Source: Candidatus Zhuqueibacterota bacterium (lineage in GTDB: Bacteria; Zhuqueibacterota; Zhuqueibacteria; Zhuqueibacterales; Geothermadaptataceae). From it: DNA of 64,000 nucleotides. Positions 9,402 through 18,917 of this stretch are shown here, piece by piece. Below the pieces are notes generated by a model. The model saw only the letters and a list, made by a program, of their open reading frames with translations, searched no databases and was not told the origin of the DNA. The translations under genes and the position numbers were made by a program. Numbering within the stretch: position 1 is the first letter of the stretch; every line of letters begins with the position of its first letter. The DNA is taken from contig JAUZRQ010000072.1 in assembly GCA_030950365.1 (NCBI GenBank), forward strand, positions 1 through 64,000. Reading direction: 5' to 3'.

Positions 9402-12400
9402 ATGCCCCAGGAAAGCAAACAAAACGATATCCAAAATCAACCGCCCCGGGGCGGCAATCCTGCCGCTTCCGCCAGCTTTTTTCACTTCACCACCACACGA
9501 CCGGTGGCGATTTTGATGATCGTGCTGGGCGTGTCCGTCTTCGGCTGGATCTCGTATCAGCAGCTCGCCCTCAACCTCATGCCCGATATCACCTATCCCT
9601 CGTTGACGGTGCGCACCGAATATCCCGGCACCGCACCGGAAGAGGTGGAGACCACCATTTCCCGGCCCATCGAGCAGGTGCTCGGGGTGGTGGATAATCT
9701 GGTTAGCATCAGCTCCATTTCCAAAGCCGGGCAGTCCGATGTGAAGCTGGAGTTCACCTGGGACACGGACATGAACAAGGCCAGCGCCGATGTGCGCGAA
9801 ATGCTGGACCAGGTGTTCCTGCCGGATGATGCCAAACGGCCGCTGATTTTGCGCTACGATCCGACTCTGGATCCGATTCTGCGGATCGGGCTGTACGGAG
9901 ACGCGAGTCTGGTTTATCTGCGGTACCTCGCCGAAGAAGAGATTAAACGCACGTTGGAAACCCTCGATGGCGTGGCGGCGGTCAAAGTCAAAGGCGGACT
10001 GGAGGAGGAAATTCGTGTGGAGCTGGATGAGCAAAAGCTGGCGCTCATTGGCATCGATATCCAGCAGGTGCGCAACCGGCTGGCGCAGGAAAATGTGAAC
10101 CTCGCTGGCGGCAACTTGAAAGAGGGACAAACCGAGTATCTGGTGCGCACGCTCAACGAGTTCAAGACGGTGGAAGAGATCACCCAGGTGGTGATTGGGA
10201 ACTGGAACGGCCGCGAAATCAAGATCGGCGATGTGGCGGAGGTGCGGCGCACGCACAGGGATCGCGAGCTGATCACGCGCATAAACGGCCGGGAAAGCGT
10301 GGAAATCCAGATTTATAAGGAGGCGGATGCCAACGTGGTGGCGGTGGCCGAACGGGTGAAGCGCCGGCTTTTCGGCACGCCCGAGCAGCAGGCGTACGTG
10401 CGTCGGCTGCGGCAGAGTCAGAGCGACACCACAAAAACTGCTGGCGAAGGCCAGGCCACCAATGGCAACAGCCGCGAGGCGCCACCCGACCGCCGGATGA
10501 CCAATTTCGTCGCCTATCAGTTGCCAGAAGGCATTCACCTGGAGGTACTTTCGGATCAGTCGGTGTTCATCAAAAACGCCGTGGAGGAGGTGAAATCCAC
10601 GGCGAAAATCGGCGCCGTGCTGGCGATTCTGGTTCTGTTTGTGTTTCTGCGCAACCTGCGCTCCACTCTCATCGTCGGCATCTCGATTCCGGTGTCGATC
10701 ATCGCCACGTTTGCGGCCATGCGGCTGTTCGACGTGTCGCTGAACATCATGTCGCTAGGTGGTCTGGCGCTGGGCATTGGTATGCTGGTGGACAATTCTA
10801 TCGTGGTGCTGGAAAGCATCGCGCGCTGCCGCGAAGAGGGCGACGATCTCATCCGTGCGACCATTCGCGGCGTGAGCGAGGTGGGCAGCGCCGTATTCGC
10901 CTCGACCCTCACTACCGTGGCGGTGTTTTTCCCGATCGTGTTTGTGGAGGGCGTGGCCGGACAGATTTTCGGCGACCTGGCGCTGACCGTGGTGTTTTCG
11001 CTGCTGGCCTCGCTGGCCGTGGCGCTGTTTCTGATCCCGATGCTGTCCTCGCGGCAGACGAGCCAGTTCATCCGCGATGTGCGTTTCGAGGGAACCCTGC
11101 ACAATCATCTGCTGCAATTTGCCACCGAGCCACGCATTAATGCATTGCTGGGCGGCCGGTCCGGCGCGCCGTGGCTGAAGACCGTGGGACAGGGCGTTTC
11201 CCTGTTTTTGCTCACCCTGTTAGCGGCCATCTGGAAGATGCTGCAGGCGCTGGCCGGGATGGTGGTGGCCTTCCTGAAAATGCTGCTGCTGGTCGCCCTG
11301 CTGCCGGTGGTGCCGGTCGCCGTGCCATTGCGCAAATGGGCGCGTTTGCCGTTCGATTTCGCTGCCTGGATGCGCCGTTTTGCCATGAGCGAGCATCTGG
11401 GCCGCATCCGGTTCGTGCAGGCACTCTGGCCGGGCTTTCTGGTGATCCGTTCGGTCCCGGCCCTCCTGGACGACTTCGCTGCAGGTTTACAATGCTTCCA
11501 CGATTCACCGGTGTGGCGAAAAGTCTTCGCACTGGTAATGGTTCCCCTGCAGGCCCTGTTCATGACCGGCAAATTCTTGTTCTGGTTTTTGTTTGAGATG
11601 GCCTTTCGTCTGTGGCACGCGCTGGCGCTGCAGGTGACCATTGGCCTCAAGACGGGGCACCTCCTGGGCCGGTTGGTACTATCACCGCTGGCGCAGGCTC
11701 TGTTTCGTGGATTCAACGCAATCTATTCGCCCATCGAAACCGGCTATCCGAACGTGCTGCGCGCGGCCCTGCAGCACCGGCTGGTCATGCTCGGGGGCAT
11801 GGCCGTGCTATTTGCCTTTACCCTGATCGTGCTGGGACCGCGGCTCGGCAGCGAATTGATCCCGGAAGTGCATCAGGGCGAGTTCAACGTGGAGGTGGCG
11901 CTGCCGGTCGGCACACCGGTGGAAGAAACCGATGCGCGCATCCTGCCGATTCAAGCCTTTTTGACGCAACAGCCGGTGGTGGCCAAGGTGGCTTCCGTGG
12001 CGGGCGTGGACCGCATGGCTACCACCGAAAGCGAGGCAGGCGAGCACACGGCGCGCCTCACCGTGACCCTCAAACGGCAGGGCAACCTGATCCGCACCGA
12101 AGAGGAGCTGGTCCGCCAGGTCCGTTCCGAATTGCGTCACTATTCCGGCATGGAATGGAAAATCTCCCGGCCGGTGTTGTTCAGTTTCAAAACGCCGATC
12201 GAGGTGGAGATTCACGGCTACAATCTTCGGCAATTGCAAACCGTGGCGCGAACCGTGGAAGAACGGCTGCGGCGGATTCCGGGCGTGTTCGATGTCAAAT
12301 CCAGCATGCAGCGCGGCAATCCCGAGGTGCAGATCGTGTACGATCGGCCGCGGCTGGCCAGGTACGGCCTGAATATTCTCGAAGTGGCTTCGATCATCCG

Positions 12401-13274
12401 CAATAAAATCCGCGGGGATGTGGCCACCGAGTTCAAAGACCGCGATCGCAAAATCGATGTGCTGGTGCGGCTCAGAGAATCCGACCGGCAGAGCATCGAC
12501 GACCTGCGCCGGCTGGTGGTGAACCCCGGCTCGCCCATTCCGATCCCTCTCGAAGCCATCGCCGAAATTCGCGTCAATGAAGGCCCGGCGGAAATCCGCC
12601 GCGTGGATCAGCAGCGAACGGCGGTGATCACCGCCAGCATCTCTGGCCGCGATTTGCAGAGCGTGAGCGAGGACATCGAGGCCGTGCTGAGCCAGATCGA
12701 CATGCCAGAGGATTTTACTTATTCGCTTGCCGGTCAGAACAAGGAGATGCAGACCTCGCTGAACAGCCTGAAATTCGCTCTCGCGCTGGCGATTTTTCTG
12801 GTGTACATCGTCATGGCGTCACAATTCGAGTCGCTGATTTATCCTTTCGTCATCATTTTCACCATCCCGCTGGCGCTGATTGGGGTGATCTGGGTGCTGT
12901 ACGTGCTGAATATCCCGCTCAGCATCGTGGTGTTTCTGGGGCTGATCATGCTCGCCGGCATCGTGGTGAATAACGCCATTGTGCTGGTGGATTACATCAA
13001 CCAGTTGCGGGCGCGCGGCCTGCCCAAAGTGGAGGCTATCGTGAAGGCCGGCCGGGTGCGGTTGCGCCCGATTCTGATGACCACCGCGACGACCGTGCTG
13101 GGCCTGCTGCCCATGGCGCTCGGCCTCGGTGAGGGCGCGGAAATCCGCACGCCCATGGCCATTACGGTGATCGTCGGACTGGTCTCATCCACCTTTTTGA
13201 CCCTGGTCGTGATCCCGGCGGTGTACAGTCTGGTGGGTGGCCGGGAATCGCGAACGGAGGTGGAGCCCGCGTGA
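9402..13274 (+). CDS. RND efflux permease with unusual central membrane insert
   Basis: A 1290-residue proton-driven RND transporter of the AcrB/CzcA superfamily. The N-terminal TTRPVAILMIV helix, the TM4 segment GIGMLVDNSIVVLESI with the proton-relay aspartate, and the C-terminal GIVVNNAIVLVDYIN and PILMTTATTVLGLLPMA segments are all present. Family members are usually about 1020-1060 residues. The excess lies between TM6 (ending MLSSRQ) and the TM7 region (restarting at YPNVLRAALQHRLVML), roughly nt 11100-11735, and is rich in hydrophobic and Trp/Phe residues suggesting extra membrane helices. ATG 9402 has AAGGGA 5 nt upstream; an earlier ATG at 9327 lacks a site. Substrate unknown. The stop overlaps the GTG of the next gene. 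Confidence 0.88.
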   Translation: MPQESKQNDIQNQPPRGGNPAASASFFHFTTTRPVAILMIVLGVSVFGWISYQQLALNLMPDITYPSLTVRTEYPGTAPEEVETTISRPIEQVLGVVDNLVSISSISKAGQSDVKLEFTWDTDMNKASADVREMLDQVFLPDDAKRPLILRYDPTLDPILRIGLYGDASLVYLRYLAEEEIKRTLETLDGVAAVKVKGGLEEEIRVELDEQKLALIGIDIQQVRNRLAQENVNLAGGNLKEGQTEYLVRTLNEFKTVEEITQVVIGNWNGREIKIGDVAEVRRTHRDRELITRINGRESVEIQIYKEADANVVAVAERVKRRLFGTPEQQAYVRRLRQSQSDTTKTAGEGQATNGNSREAPPDRRMTNFVAYQLPEGIHLEVLSDQSVFIKNAVEEVKSTAKIGAVLAILVLFVFLRNLRSTLIVGISIPVSIIATFAAMRLFDVSLNIMSLGGLALGIGMLVDNSIVVLESIARCREEGDDLIRATIRGVSEVGSAVFASTLTTVAVFFPIVFVEGVAGQIFGDLALTVVFSLLASLAVALFLIPMLSSRQTSQFIRDVRFEGTLHNHLLQFATEPRINALLGGRSGAPWLKTVGQGVSLFLLTLLAAIWKMLQALAGMVVAFLKMLLLVALLPVVPVAVPLRKWARLPFDFAAWMRRFAMSEHLGRIRFVQALWPGFLVIRSVPALLDDFAAGLQCFHDSPVWRKVFALVMVPLQALFMTGKFLFWFLFEMAFRLWHALALQVTIGLKTGHLLGRLVLSPLAQALFRGFNAIYSPIETGYPNVLRAALQHRLVMLGGMAVLFAFTLIVLGPRLGSELIPEVHQGEFNVEVALPVGTPVEETDARILPIQAFLTQQPVVAKVASVAGVDRMATTESEAGEHTARLTVTLKRQGNLIRTEEELVRQVRSELRHYSGMEWKISRPVLFSFKTPIEVEIHGYNLRQLQTVARTVEERLRRIPGVFDVKSSMQRGNPEVQIVYDRPRLARYGLNILEVASIIRNKIRGDVATEFKDRDRKIDVLVRLRESDRQSIDDLRRLVVNPGSPIPIPLEAIAEIRVNEGPAEIRRVDQQRTAVITASISGRDLQSVSEDIEAVLSQIDMPEDFTYSLAGQNKEMQTSLNSLKFALALAIFLVYIVMASQFESLIYPFVIIFTIPLALIGVIWVLYVLNIPLSIVVFLGLIMLAGIVVNNAIVLVDYINQLRARGLPKVEAIVKAGRVRLRPILMTTATTVLGLLPMALGLGEGAEIRTPMAITVIVGLVSSTFLTLVVIPAVYSLVGGRESRTEVEPA

Positions 13275-16200
13275 AACGATTTGGGAAAACGCAGGATACG
13301 ATGAAACGCCGAAACCGACACATTTTGCCGTGGTTTGCGCTGAAGCGCCCCACGACCGTGGTGATGATGCTCATGGCCCTGCTGGTGGTGGGCTACATCG
13401 CATTCAGCAAGATTGCCGTGGAGCTGCTGCCAGCCGGCTTCACGCCGCCTTTTCTCGGCGTCTGGACGCCGTATCCCAATTCCACCCCTAAGGAGGTGGA
13501 AGAGCTGATCGCCCGGCCCATCGAGGAGAGCATTCGCACGGTATCCGGGGTGCGGCGCATCCGCACCAGCAGCAGCGCCGGCGGCTGCTGGACGTTCGTG
13601 CAATTCTCGCAGGGCACCGACATGGACCTGGCCTATGCGCAGTTGCGCGATCGCATGGAGCGCGTGCGCGCCGAATTGCCCGACGATGTTGAGCGCATCT
13701 ATCTGCGCAAGTGGAGTGAAGACGACGAGCCCATCCTGTGGCTCACCCTCACACAAACCCTGCCGAACGAGGATCCCTACATACTGGTGGAACAGCATGT
13801 GAAAAAGCCGCTGGAGCGCATCGATGGCGTGGCCAAAGTCGAAATCTGGGGCGCTGAAGAAAAGTCCATCCTGATTCACATCAACCAGGACCGGGTAAAA
13901 AGCTACAAAGTTAATCTGTACGAAGTGATCCAGCGGCTGCGCGGCGACAATTTTGCCATTTCCAGCGGCTATGTGAAGGAGGGCGGTCGCAAAATATATG
14001 TGCGCTCGCTGGGCAAATTCCAATCGCTGGATGATATCCGCAATCTGCCCATCCGCGGCGCCAACCTGCGCCTGAAAGACATCGCCGAAATCAAATATGA
14101 CGTGCCGGAACGGCGCTGGCGCATGAAAGTCGATGGCCATGACGCTATCAGCATCGGGATTTACAAGGAGTCCATGGCCAACACCGTGGAACTGTGCGAC
14201 CGCGTGCAGGCCATGCTGCGCGAGCGCATCGAGAAAGACCCCCGCCTGGCCATTTTTAAAATGAACGTGCTGTTCGATCAGGGGCAGTTTATCAAAGAAT
14301 CGATCGACAACCTCACCAACACGGCCTACTGGGGCGGCCTGTTTGCCTTTCTGGTGCTGTATTTTTTTCTGCGTCGGTTCCGCATGACGCTGATCGTCAC
14401 CATCGCCATTCCGCTGTCCGTGCTCATCACCCTCACGGTGATGTATTTCATCGGCTGGAGCCTGAATGTGGTGACCATGATGGGGCTGATGATCAGCATT
14501 GGCATGGTGGTGGACAATTCCATTGTCGTCATCGAAAACATCTATCGTCGCATGAGCGCTGGCGATGCGCCGCACAAAGCCGCGCTGGAGGGCACCAGCG
14601 AGGTGGCCCTGGCCATCACCCTGGCCACGCTCACCACGGTGGTGGTGTTCCTGCCGCTGATTCTGATGAATGACGAGATCGGCTTTCGGTTTTATATGCT
14701 GCGCATCGGCCTGCCAGTGATCCTTTCGCTGCTGGCCTCATTGCTGGTGGCCATGGTGTTTATCCCGCTGGCGGCCACGCGCATCAAAAGCCGGAAGCCG
14801 GTGCAGGAGCACCGAATCATCCGCAACAGCAACGCCCTGTACGGCCGCATGCTGAACTGGAGCCTGCACCACCGGACCGAAACGTTTGTGATTCTGCTGC
14901 TGGTGCTGGCCTCGATGATGTTTGCTTCGCAGCGCGTCAAGCACGCGGACAATACATCTGGCAATATCAACGACATCCGGCTGTTTTTTGAGATGCCGGA
15001 CCATTTCAGCCTCGATGAAGCCGAAAAGGTGCTGCTGGCTGTTGAGGACACCGTGCGCAGCAAGGCGGACCGCTATGGGCTGAAAACCATTAATCTGCGC
15101 TACAGCCATAACTGGGGGGAGATGCGCATTTTCCTGCATCCGCCGGAGAAGCGCGACTGGTATGAGACGCTTTTTGAGAATTTACGAAAGAAGTGGGCGC
15201 CGCCGCAAAACGCGCGCATGACGCGCAACGAGGTGGTCGAAGATCTGAAACAGCGGCTGCCGACGTTTCCGGGTGTGGAGATTCGCGTCGGCTGGGGCCA
15301 ATCCGGCAGCAGCGAAACCTCGGTGGCGATCCTGCTGTATGGCGATGATACCGGCACGCTGATTACCCTGGCCGAGGAGGTGGAACGCCGGCTGCGCAGC
15401 ATCCCGGAAATTTTGAGCGTCGAAACCGACCGCGACCGCGGCCAGGACGAGATTCATCTGATCATTCACCGGGAGCAGGCGCACAAATACGGTATTTCGC
15501 CGCGACTGATTTCCGGCACGGTACAGTATGCCCTGCGCGGCATTCCGCTGCCCCGGCTGCACACCTCCGAAAAGGAGATCGAAGTCCGGATTCAGTTGCG
15601 GGAGCAGGACCGTCGCAATTTGCTGCAATTGCAAAACATGACATTTTTCACCCGCAGCGGCAAGGAAATTCCGCTGAGTGCGGTGGCCAGCTTCAAAATC
15701 CAAAAAGGGCTGGGCCAGATCATCCGCCGCGACGGCAAGACCCATCTGCAGGTGAAGGCCTATACTACCACAGATGATCTCAAAAGGCTGTATGAGCGTA
15801 TTGACCGGGTGATGGCCGGTTTTACCATGCCGGTGGGCTATAGCTGGAGCAAGGGAGAGAGCTTCATGCGCATGCGCGAATCGGACGACAGTCAGAAGTT
15901 TGCGCTCATTCTATCGGCCACGTTTGTGTTCCTGCTCATGGGCGTGCTGTTTGAATCGTTTGTGCTGCCGCTGTCAGTGATCCTGTCGATCCCGTTCGCC
16001 TTTGTGGGCTCGTTCTGGCTCATGTACATCACCGGCACCCCTATCGACATCATGAGCCAGATCGGCTTTGTGATCCTGGTCGGCATCGTGGTCAACAACG
16101 CCATCGTGCTCATCGATTTCATCAACCGGTTGCGGCAGGATGGGCTTTCGCGTACAGAGGCCATCATGCAGGCCGGCCAGCACCGCTTCCGCCCGATATT

Positions 16201-16462
16201 GATGACCGCATTCACCACCATCGGTGGCCTCATCCCCATGGCGCTCGGCGGCGCGCAGATGATCGGCATTCCGTATTCGCCCATGGGGCGCACCATCATC
16301 GGCGGCCTGCTCACATCCACACTGCTGTCGCTCATCGCCGTGCCGTGGGCCTACACTCTGTTTGACGACATGCGCAACTACTTTAAAAAGCTCACGGCGC
16401 TGTATCTGACGCCATCGTCCGGTGAGCCCGCCGCAGAACTCCCCGAACCGGAACAGAGCTAA
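13271..16462 (+). CDS. RND efflux permease, second subunit
   Basis: A 1063-residue RND permease of normal length. Recognisable elements are LKRPTTVVMMLM at TM1, the TM4 motif ISIGMVVDNSIVVIENIYRR, and the second-half counterpart GIVVNNAIVLIDFINRL followed by FRPILMTAFTTIGGLIPMALGG. The GTG start overlaps the previous stop (GTGA, 13271-13274) and has a strong GGAGG just upstream, indicating translational coupling. Two different permeases sharing one adaptor suggests a heteromeric pump of the MdtBC type; that is inference. Paired with the ECF sigma and metal genes downstream, a metal or toxic-compound export role is possible but not shown. Confidence 0.88.
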   Translation: MKRFGKTQDTMKRRNRHILPWFALKRPTTVVMMLMALLVVGYIAFSKIAVELLPAGFTPPFLGVWTPYPNSTPKEVEELIARPIEESIRTVSGVRRIRTSSSAGGCWTFVQFSQGTDMDLAYAQLRDRMERVRAELPDDVERIYLRKWSEDDEPILWLTLTQTLPNEDPYILVEQHVKKPLERIDGVAKVEIWGAEEKSILIHINQDRVKSYKVNLYEVIQRLRGDNFAISSGYVKEGGRKIYVRSLGKFQSLDDIRNLPIRGANLRLKDIAEIKYDVPERRWRMKVDGHDAISIGIYKESMANTVELCDRVQAMLRERIEKDPRLAIFKMNVLFDQGQFIKESIDNLTNTAYWGGLFAFLVLYFFLRRFRMTLIVTIAIPLSVLITLTVMYFIGWSLNVVTMMGLMISIGMVVDNSIVVIENIYRRMSAGDAPHKAALEGTSEVALAITLATLTTVVVFLPLILMNDEIGFRFYMLRIGLPVILSLLASLLVAMVFIPLAATRIKSRKPVQEHRIIRNSNALYGRMLNWSLHHRTETFVILLLVLASMMFASQRVKHADNTSGNINDIRLFFEMPDHFSLDEAEKVLLAVEDTVRSKADRYGLKTINLRYSHNWGEMRIFLHPPEKRDWYETLFENLRKKWAPPQNARMTRNEVVEDLKQRLPTFPGVEIRVGWGQSGSSETSVAILLYGDDTGTLITLAEEVERRLRSIPEILSVETDRDRGQDEIHLIIHREQAHKYGISPRLISGTVQYALRGIPLPRLHTSEKEIEVRIQLREQDRRNLLQLQNMTFFTRSGKEIPLSAVASFKIQKGLGQIIRRDGKTHLQVKAYTTTDDLKRLYERIDRVMAGFTMPVGYSWSKGESFMRMRESDDSQKFALILSATFVFLLMGVLFESFVLPLSVILSIPFAFVGSFWLMYITGTPIDIMSQIGFVILVGIVVNNAIVLIDFINRLRQDGLSRTEAIMQAGQHRFRPILMTAFTTIGGLIPMALGGAQMIGIPYSPMGRTIIGGLLTSTLLSLIAVPWAYTLFDDMRNYFKKLTALYLTPSSGEPAAELPEPEQS

Positions 16463-16488
16463 AACGGCTTTTGAACACGACCCTGTCC

Positions 16489-16519
16489 CTGTCGCCGGGA
16501 TGGACAACCCCGGCGACAG
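16489..16519 (+). terminator. Hairpin ending the RND operon
   Basis: Perfect 11-bp arms ctgtcgccggg (16489-16499) and cccggcgacag (16509-16519). The following sequence becomes T-rich only after about 14 nt, so it is a strong hairpin but not a textbook intrinsic terminator. Confidence 0.45.
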
Positions 16520-16688
16520 CCTGATTCGTCCCTCTTTTGATTGAATCCCCGGAAACGATTGGTCGATTTCCGCACGATTGGCTTTATGCCGCTGTGGATT
16601 TGTGCCGCTGGTCAAAAAAAATCCACCAAAGCGGTTACTTTTTTTGTAATTTGTCGTTTGTATCATTGAACCCGCAGGAAAAGGAAGC

Positions 16689-17252
16689 ATGACCGATCGG
16701 AGCGATGAACAACTGATGCTGGATTATGCCAGCGGCGACGTGCAGGCATTCGAGGAGCTGTTCCGGCGCCACGGGCAAAAACTCTATAATCTGTTTTTGC
16801 GCTATTGCGGAGATCCACATTTGGCCGAGGACCTGTTGCAGGAGTGTTTCTTGCGCGTGATTGAAGCGAGAAACCGCTACCGGTCGGAAAACGCTTTTGG
16901 CCGCTGGTTGGTGACCATCGCCATGAATTTGCTGCGCGATCACCACCGCCGGATCAGCCGCAGGGGAGAGCGCGCGGGATCAGAAACCGAGCCGGAGGCG
17001 CTGCCGCATCACGGCGCGAATCCGCAACTGCATCTGGAACGGCAGCATCTGCACGAGGCCGTTCAAAAAGCGCTGCTTGCCCTGCCACCCGAGCAGCGGC
17101 AGGTGATTTTGCTGAGCAAATATTACGGTTTTTCCTTCGCGGAAATTGCCGCCATGCTGAACCTGTCGCCGGCGGCGGCCAAACAAAAGGCCTACCGCGG
17201 CATGATCACCCTGCGGGAAAAACTGGCTCATTTAAAGGAGCATGATACATGA
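16689..17252 (+). CDS. ECF-family RNA polymerase sigma factor
   Basis: A 187-residue sigma-70 group 4 factor. Region 2 covers residues about 10-85 (AFEELFRRHGQKLYNLFLRYCGDPHLAEDLLQECF by its ends, then FGRWLVTIAMNLLRDHHRR), region 4 about 115-180 (LPPEQRQVILLSKYYGFSFAEIAAMLNLS, a helix-turn-helix). Ribosome site AAGGAAG lies directly upstream. Its stop overlaps the start of a zinc-finger anti-sigma factor (ATGA at 17249-17252), the standard pairing for envelope or metal stress response. Likely targets, by position only, are the flanking RND and heavy-metal operons. Confidence 0.92.
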   Translation: MTDRSDEQLMLDYASGDVQAFEELFRRHGQKLYNLFLRYCGDPHLAEDLLQECFLRVIEARNRYRSENAFGRWLVTIAMNLLRDHHRRISRRGERAGSETEPEALPHHGANPQLHLERQHLHEAVQKALLALPPEQRQVILLSKYYGFSFAEIAAMLNLSPAAAKQKAYRGMITLREKLAHLKEHDT

Positions 17253-18130
17253 CGTGCACGGAGATTCAACAGCGGATGCTTGCGGCCATCCTGGAAGGCG
17301 CAGAGCCCGGGCACGACGCCGCCGTGAAGGCGCATCTGGCGGATTGTACTGCTTGCCGCAGCGCGCTGCGGGAAATGACGGCCGCATGGCAGGCGTTGGA
17401 AACTCTGCCCGAACATCCGGTGCCCGCGGGCACGAAACGGACCATTTTGCAGCGTGCGCGCGAAGCCGCGGCGCCGTCCGGGCGGGCGCTGCTGTCTGGC
17501 CTGCGTGCCTGGCTTTTGGACTGGCGCAATCCGGTGCTGCCCATTCTCATGGGCCTGCTGACGACCTCGGTGTTCGCGCTGGTGCTGGAGCTGCATATGG
17601 ATCTTTCGCTAATTCCCCCGTTGGGACTCACCCTGGCCGGCGCCATGTGGACCGGCCTGTTTGCGCTGGTGTTTTATCTGTTCTCCATGGGCATGCGCCT
17701 GCAAGAGCATTCGTGGCGGTTCCTGGCCCAGACATCGCTGGTGGCCATCGGCATCTTTTTCGTCATTACTGTTTTCAGTCCGCTGCCGCACTCAGTGCGG
17801 TTTTGTAGCAATTTCAATTTGACCCAGCCGCTCATGGAGCGGCTGTCCATTGGCGGCGCCTATTTTGTGTTTGGTGTGGTGTATGCGCTGGTGCCCATGG
17901 CCATTGGCGCGTTCGTGGCTGCCGGCCGGTATGCCGGGCATCCACTGCTGCGCGGCTCGCTGGCGGGCGGGGTGTTCATGCTGCTGCTGGCCCCGGCGAT
18001 TTTCCTGCAATGCGCGCCGTTTGCGCTGGGCGTGGTGCTGGGCTGGTTCGGCGGCGCCCTGCTCGGTTCGCTCATCGGCGGGGCGCTGGGCTACTGGATT
18101 CGGTTCCGTGCCCTGCGGCAAAGCGCGTGA
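17249..18130 (+). CDS. Membrane anti-sigma factor with zf-HC2 domain
   Basis: A 293-residue protein with an N-terminal cytoplasmic anti-sigma domain (H-x3-C-x2-C as HLADCTACRS, residues about 29-38), then a linker and about six hydrophobic segments from residue about 95 to the C-terminus. It should bind and hold the ECF sigma factor encoded immediately upstream, releasing it on a membrane or periplasmic signal. Start overlaps the sigma stop by ATGA, so the two are translated together. Most single-pass anti-sigma factors are shorter; the polytopic C-terminal part is a possible sensor whose signal is not evident. Confidence 0.85.
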   Translation: MTCTEIQQRMLAAILEGAEPGHDAAVKAHLADCTACRSALREMTAAWQALETLPEHPVPAGTKRTILQRAREAAAPSGRALLSGLRAWLLDWRNPVLPILMGLLTTSVFALVLELHMDLSLIPPLGLTLAGAMWTGLFALVFYLFSMGMRLQEHSWRFLAQTSLVAIGIFFVITVFSPLPHSVRFCSNFNLTQPLMERLSIGGAYFVFGVVYALVPMAIGAFVAAGRYAGHPLLRGSLAGGVFMLLLAPAIFLQCAPFALGVVLGWFGGALLGSLIGGALGYWIRFRALRQSA

Positions 18131-18365
18131 GGCCAGGGGGTTCGCGACATCGGAGTGGATTCGCACCCGGGCAGTGTGTTGGATCGACCTTATTTCATGC
18201 TATAGCCGCTTCTCCGCCATCCGGGGCCGGGTATTGCGATTGGCCGCATGAATCGAAACCCGATAATGTGGACCAATATTTTGGCATAAATCACAAAACC
18301 GACAATAAAGTTTCGTTTTTCTTTGTTATACCAGTGCCTCATAAAACTATAGAGGAGGTTCCATT

Positions 18366-18917
18366 ATGAAAACCCTAATCTTCTGCATCGCAGCCATACT
18401 CCTCGCTGGCATCGCCTCTCCGCTTGCGGCACAGCAAAAAGCCGATAGCACGCTATTGAAAGGCCCACAAATTATGGCCCGGGTGGATGGCCTGGCCTGC
18501 CCCTTCTGCGCCTATGGCCTGGAAAAGAAACTCAAAAAGCTGGATGGCATCCAAAAGATTGAAATTCGCGTGGATAAAGGCGAGGCCCTTCTCACCTTGA
18601 AAAAAGGCGCGGCGCTTCGCAAAAGCGTGATCAAGCGGGCCATTCAGGATGCCGGATTTACGCCTCGCGCCATTTTCGCTCTGACGACCACCGGCATCCA
18701 GTTGAAGGTACAGGGCCTCACCTGCGAGGGCTGTATGGATCGAGTTAAAGCCGCCATCAAAGATACGCCCTGCGCCGAGATCACGTCTGTGAATTTCAAA
18801 ACCAGAGAAGCGAACTTGATCTGCAATGGCGACCAATCGCAGCACCGCATGGTCATCGATCGCATTAAAGCGCTGGGTTTTGAAGTGAATGAAATCCCGA
18901 AAAAGAACAAACCATGA
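18366..18917 (+). CDS. Secreted protein with two heavy-metal-associated (HMA) domains
   Basis: A 183-residue protein with a cleavable signal peptide (about 1-22, ending SPLAAQQ) and two tandem HMA folds. The first has GLACPFCAYG (C45, C48), the second GLTCEGCMDR (C120, C123). Each Cys-x2-Cys should bind Hg(II), Cu(I) or a similar soft metal in the periplasm, as MerP does with a single domain. A strong AGGAGG precedes the ATG. It starts an operon with an outer-membrane protein, an NHL lipoprotein and a MerT-like transporter, which points to periplasmic capture and hand-off of a metal. Whether mercury or copper is carried cannot be decided from sequence. Confidence 0.85.
   Translation: MKTLIFCIAAILLAGIASPLAAQQKADSTLLKGPQIMARVDGLACPFCAYGLEKKLKKLDGIQKIEIRVDKGEALLTLKKGAALRKSVIKRAIQDAGFTPRAIFALTTTGIQLKVQGLTCEGCMDRVKAAIKDTPCAEITSVNFKTREANLICNGDQSQHRMVIDRIKALGFEVNEIPKKNKP

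Noticed and set aside
12992-14575. 527-residue minus-strand open frame across the two RND genes
   Set aside because: It is antisense to two well-conserved permeases, is His/Gln/Asp rich in the manner of shadow frames, and has no domain.
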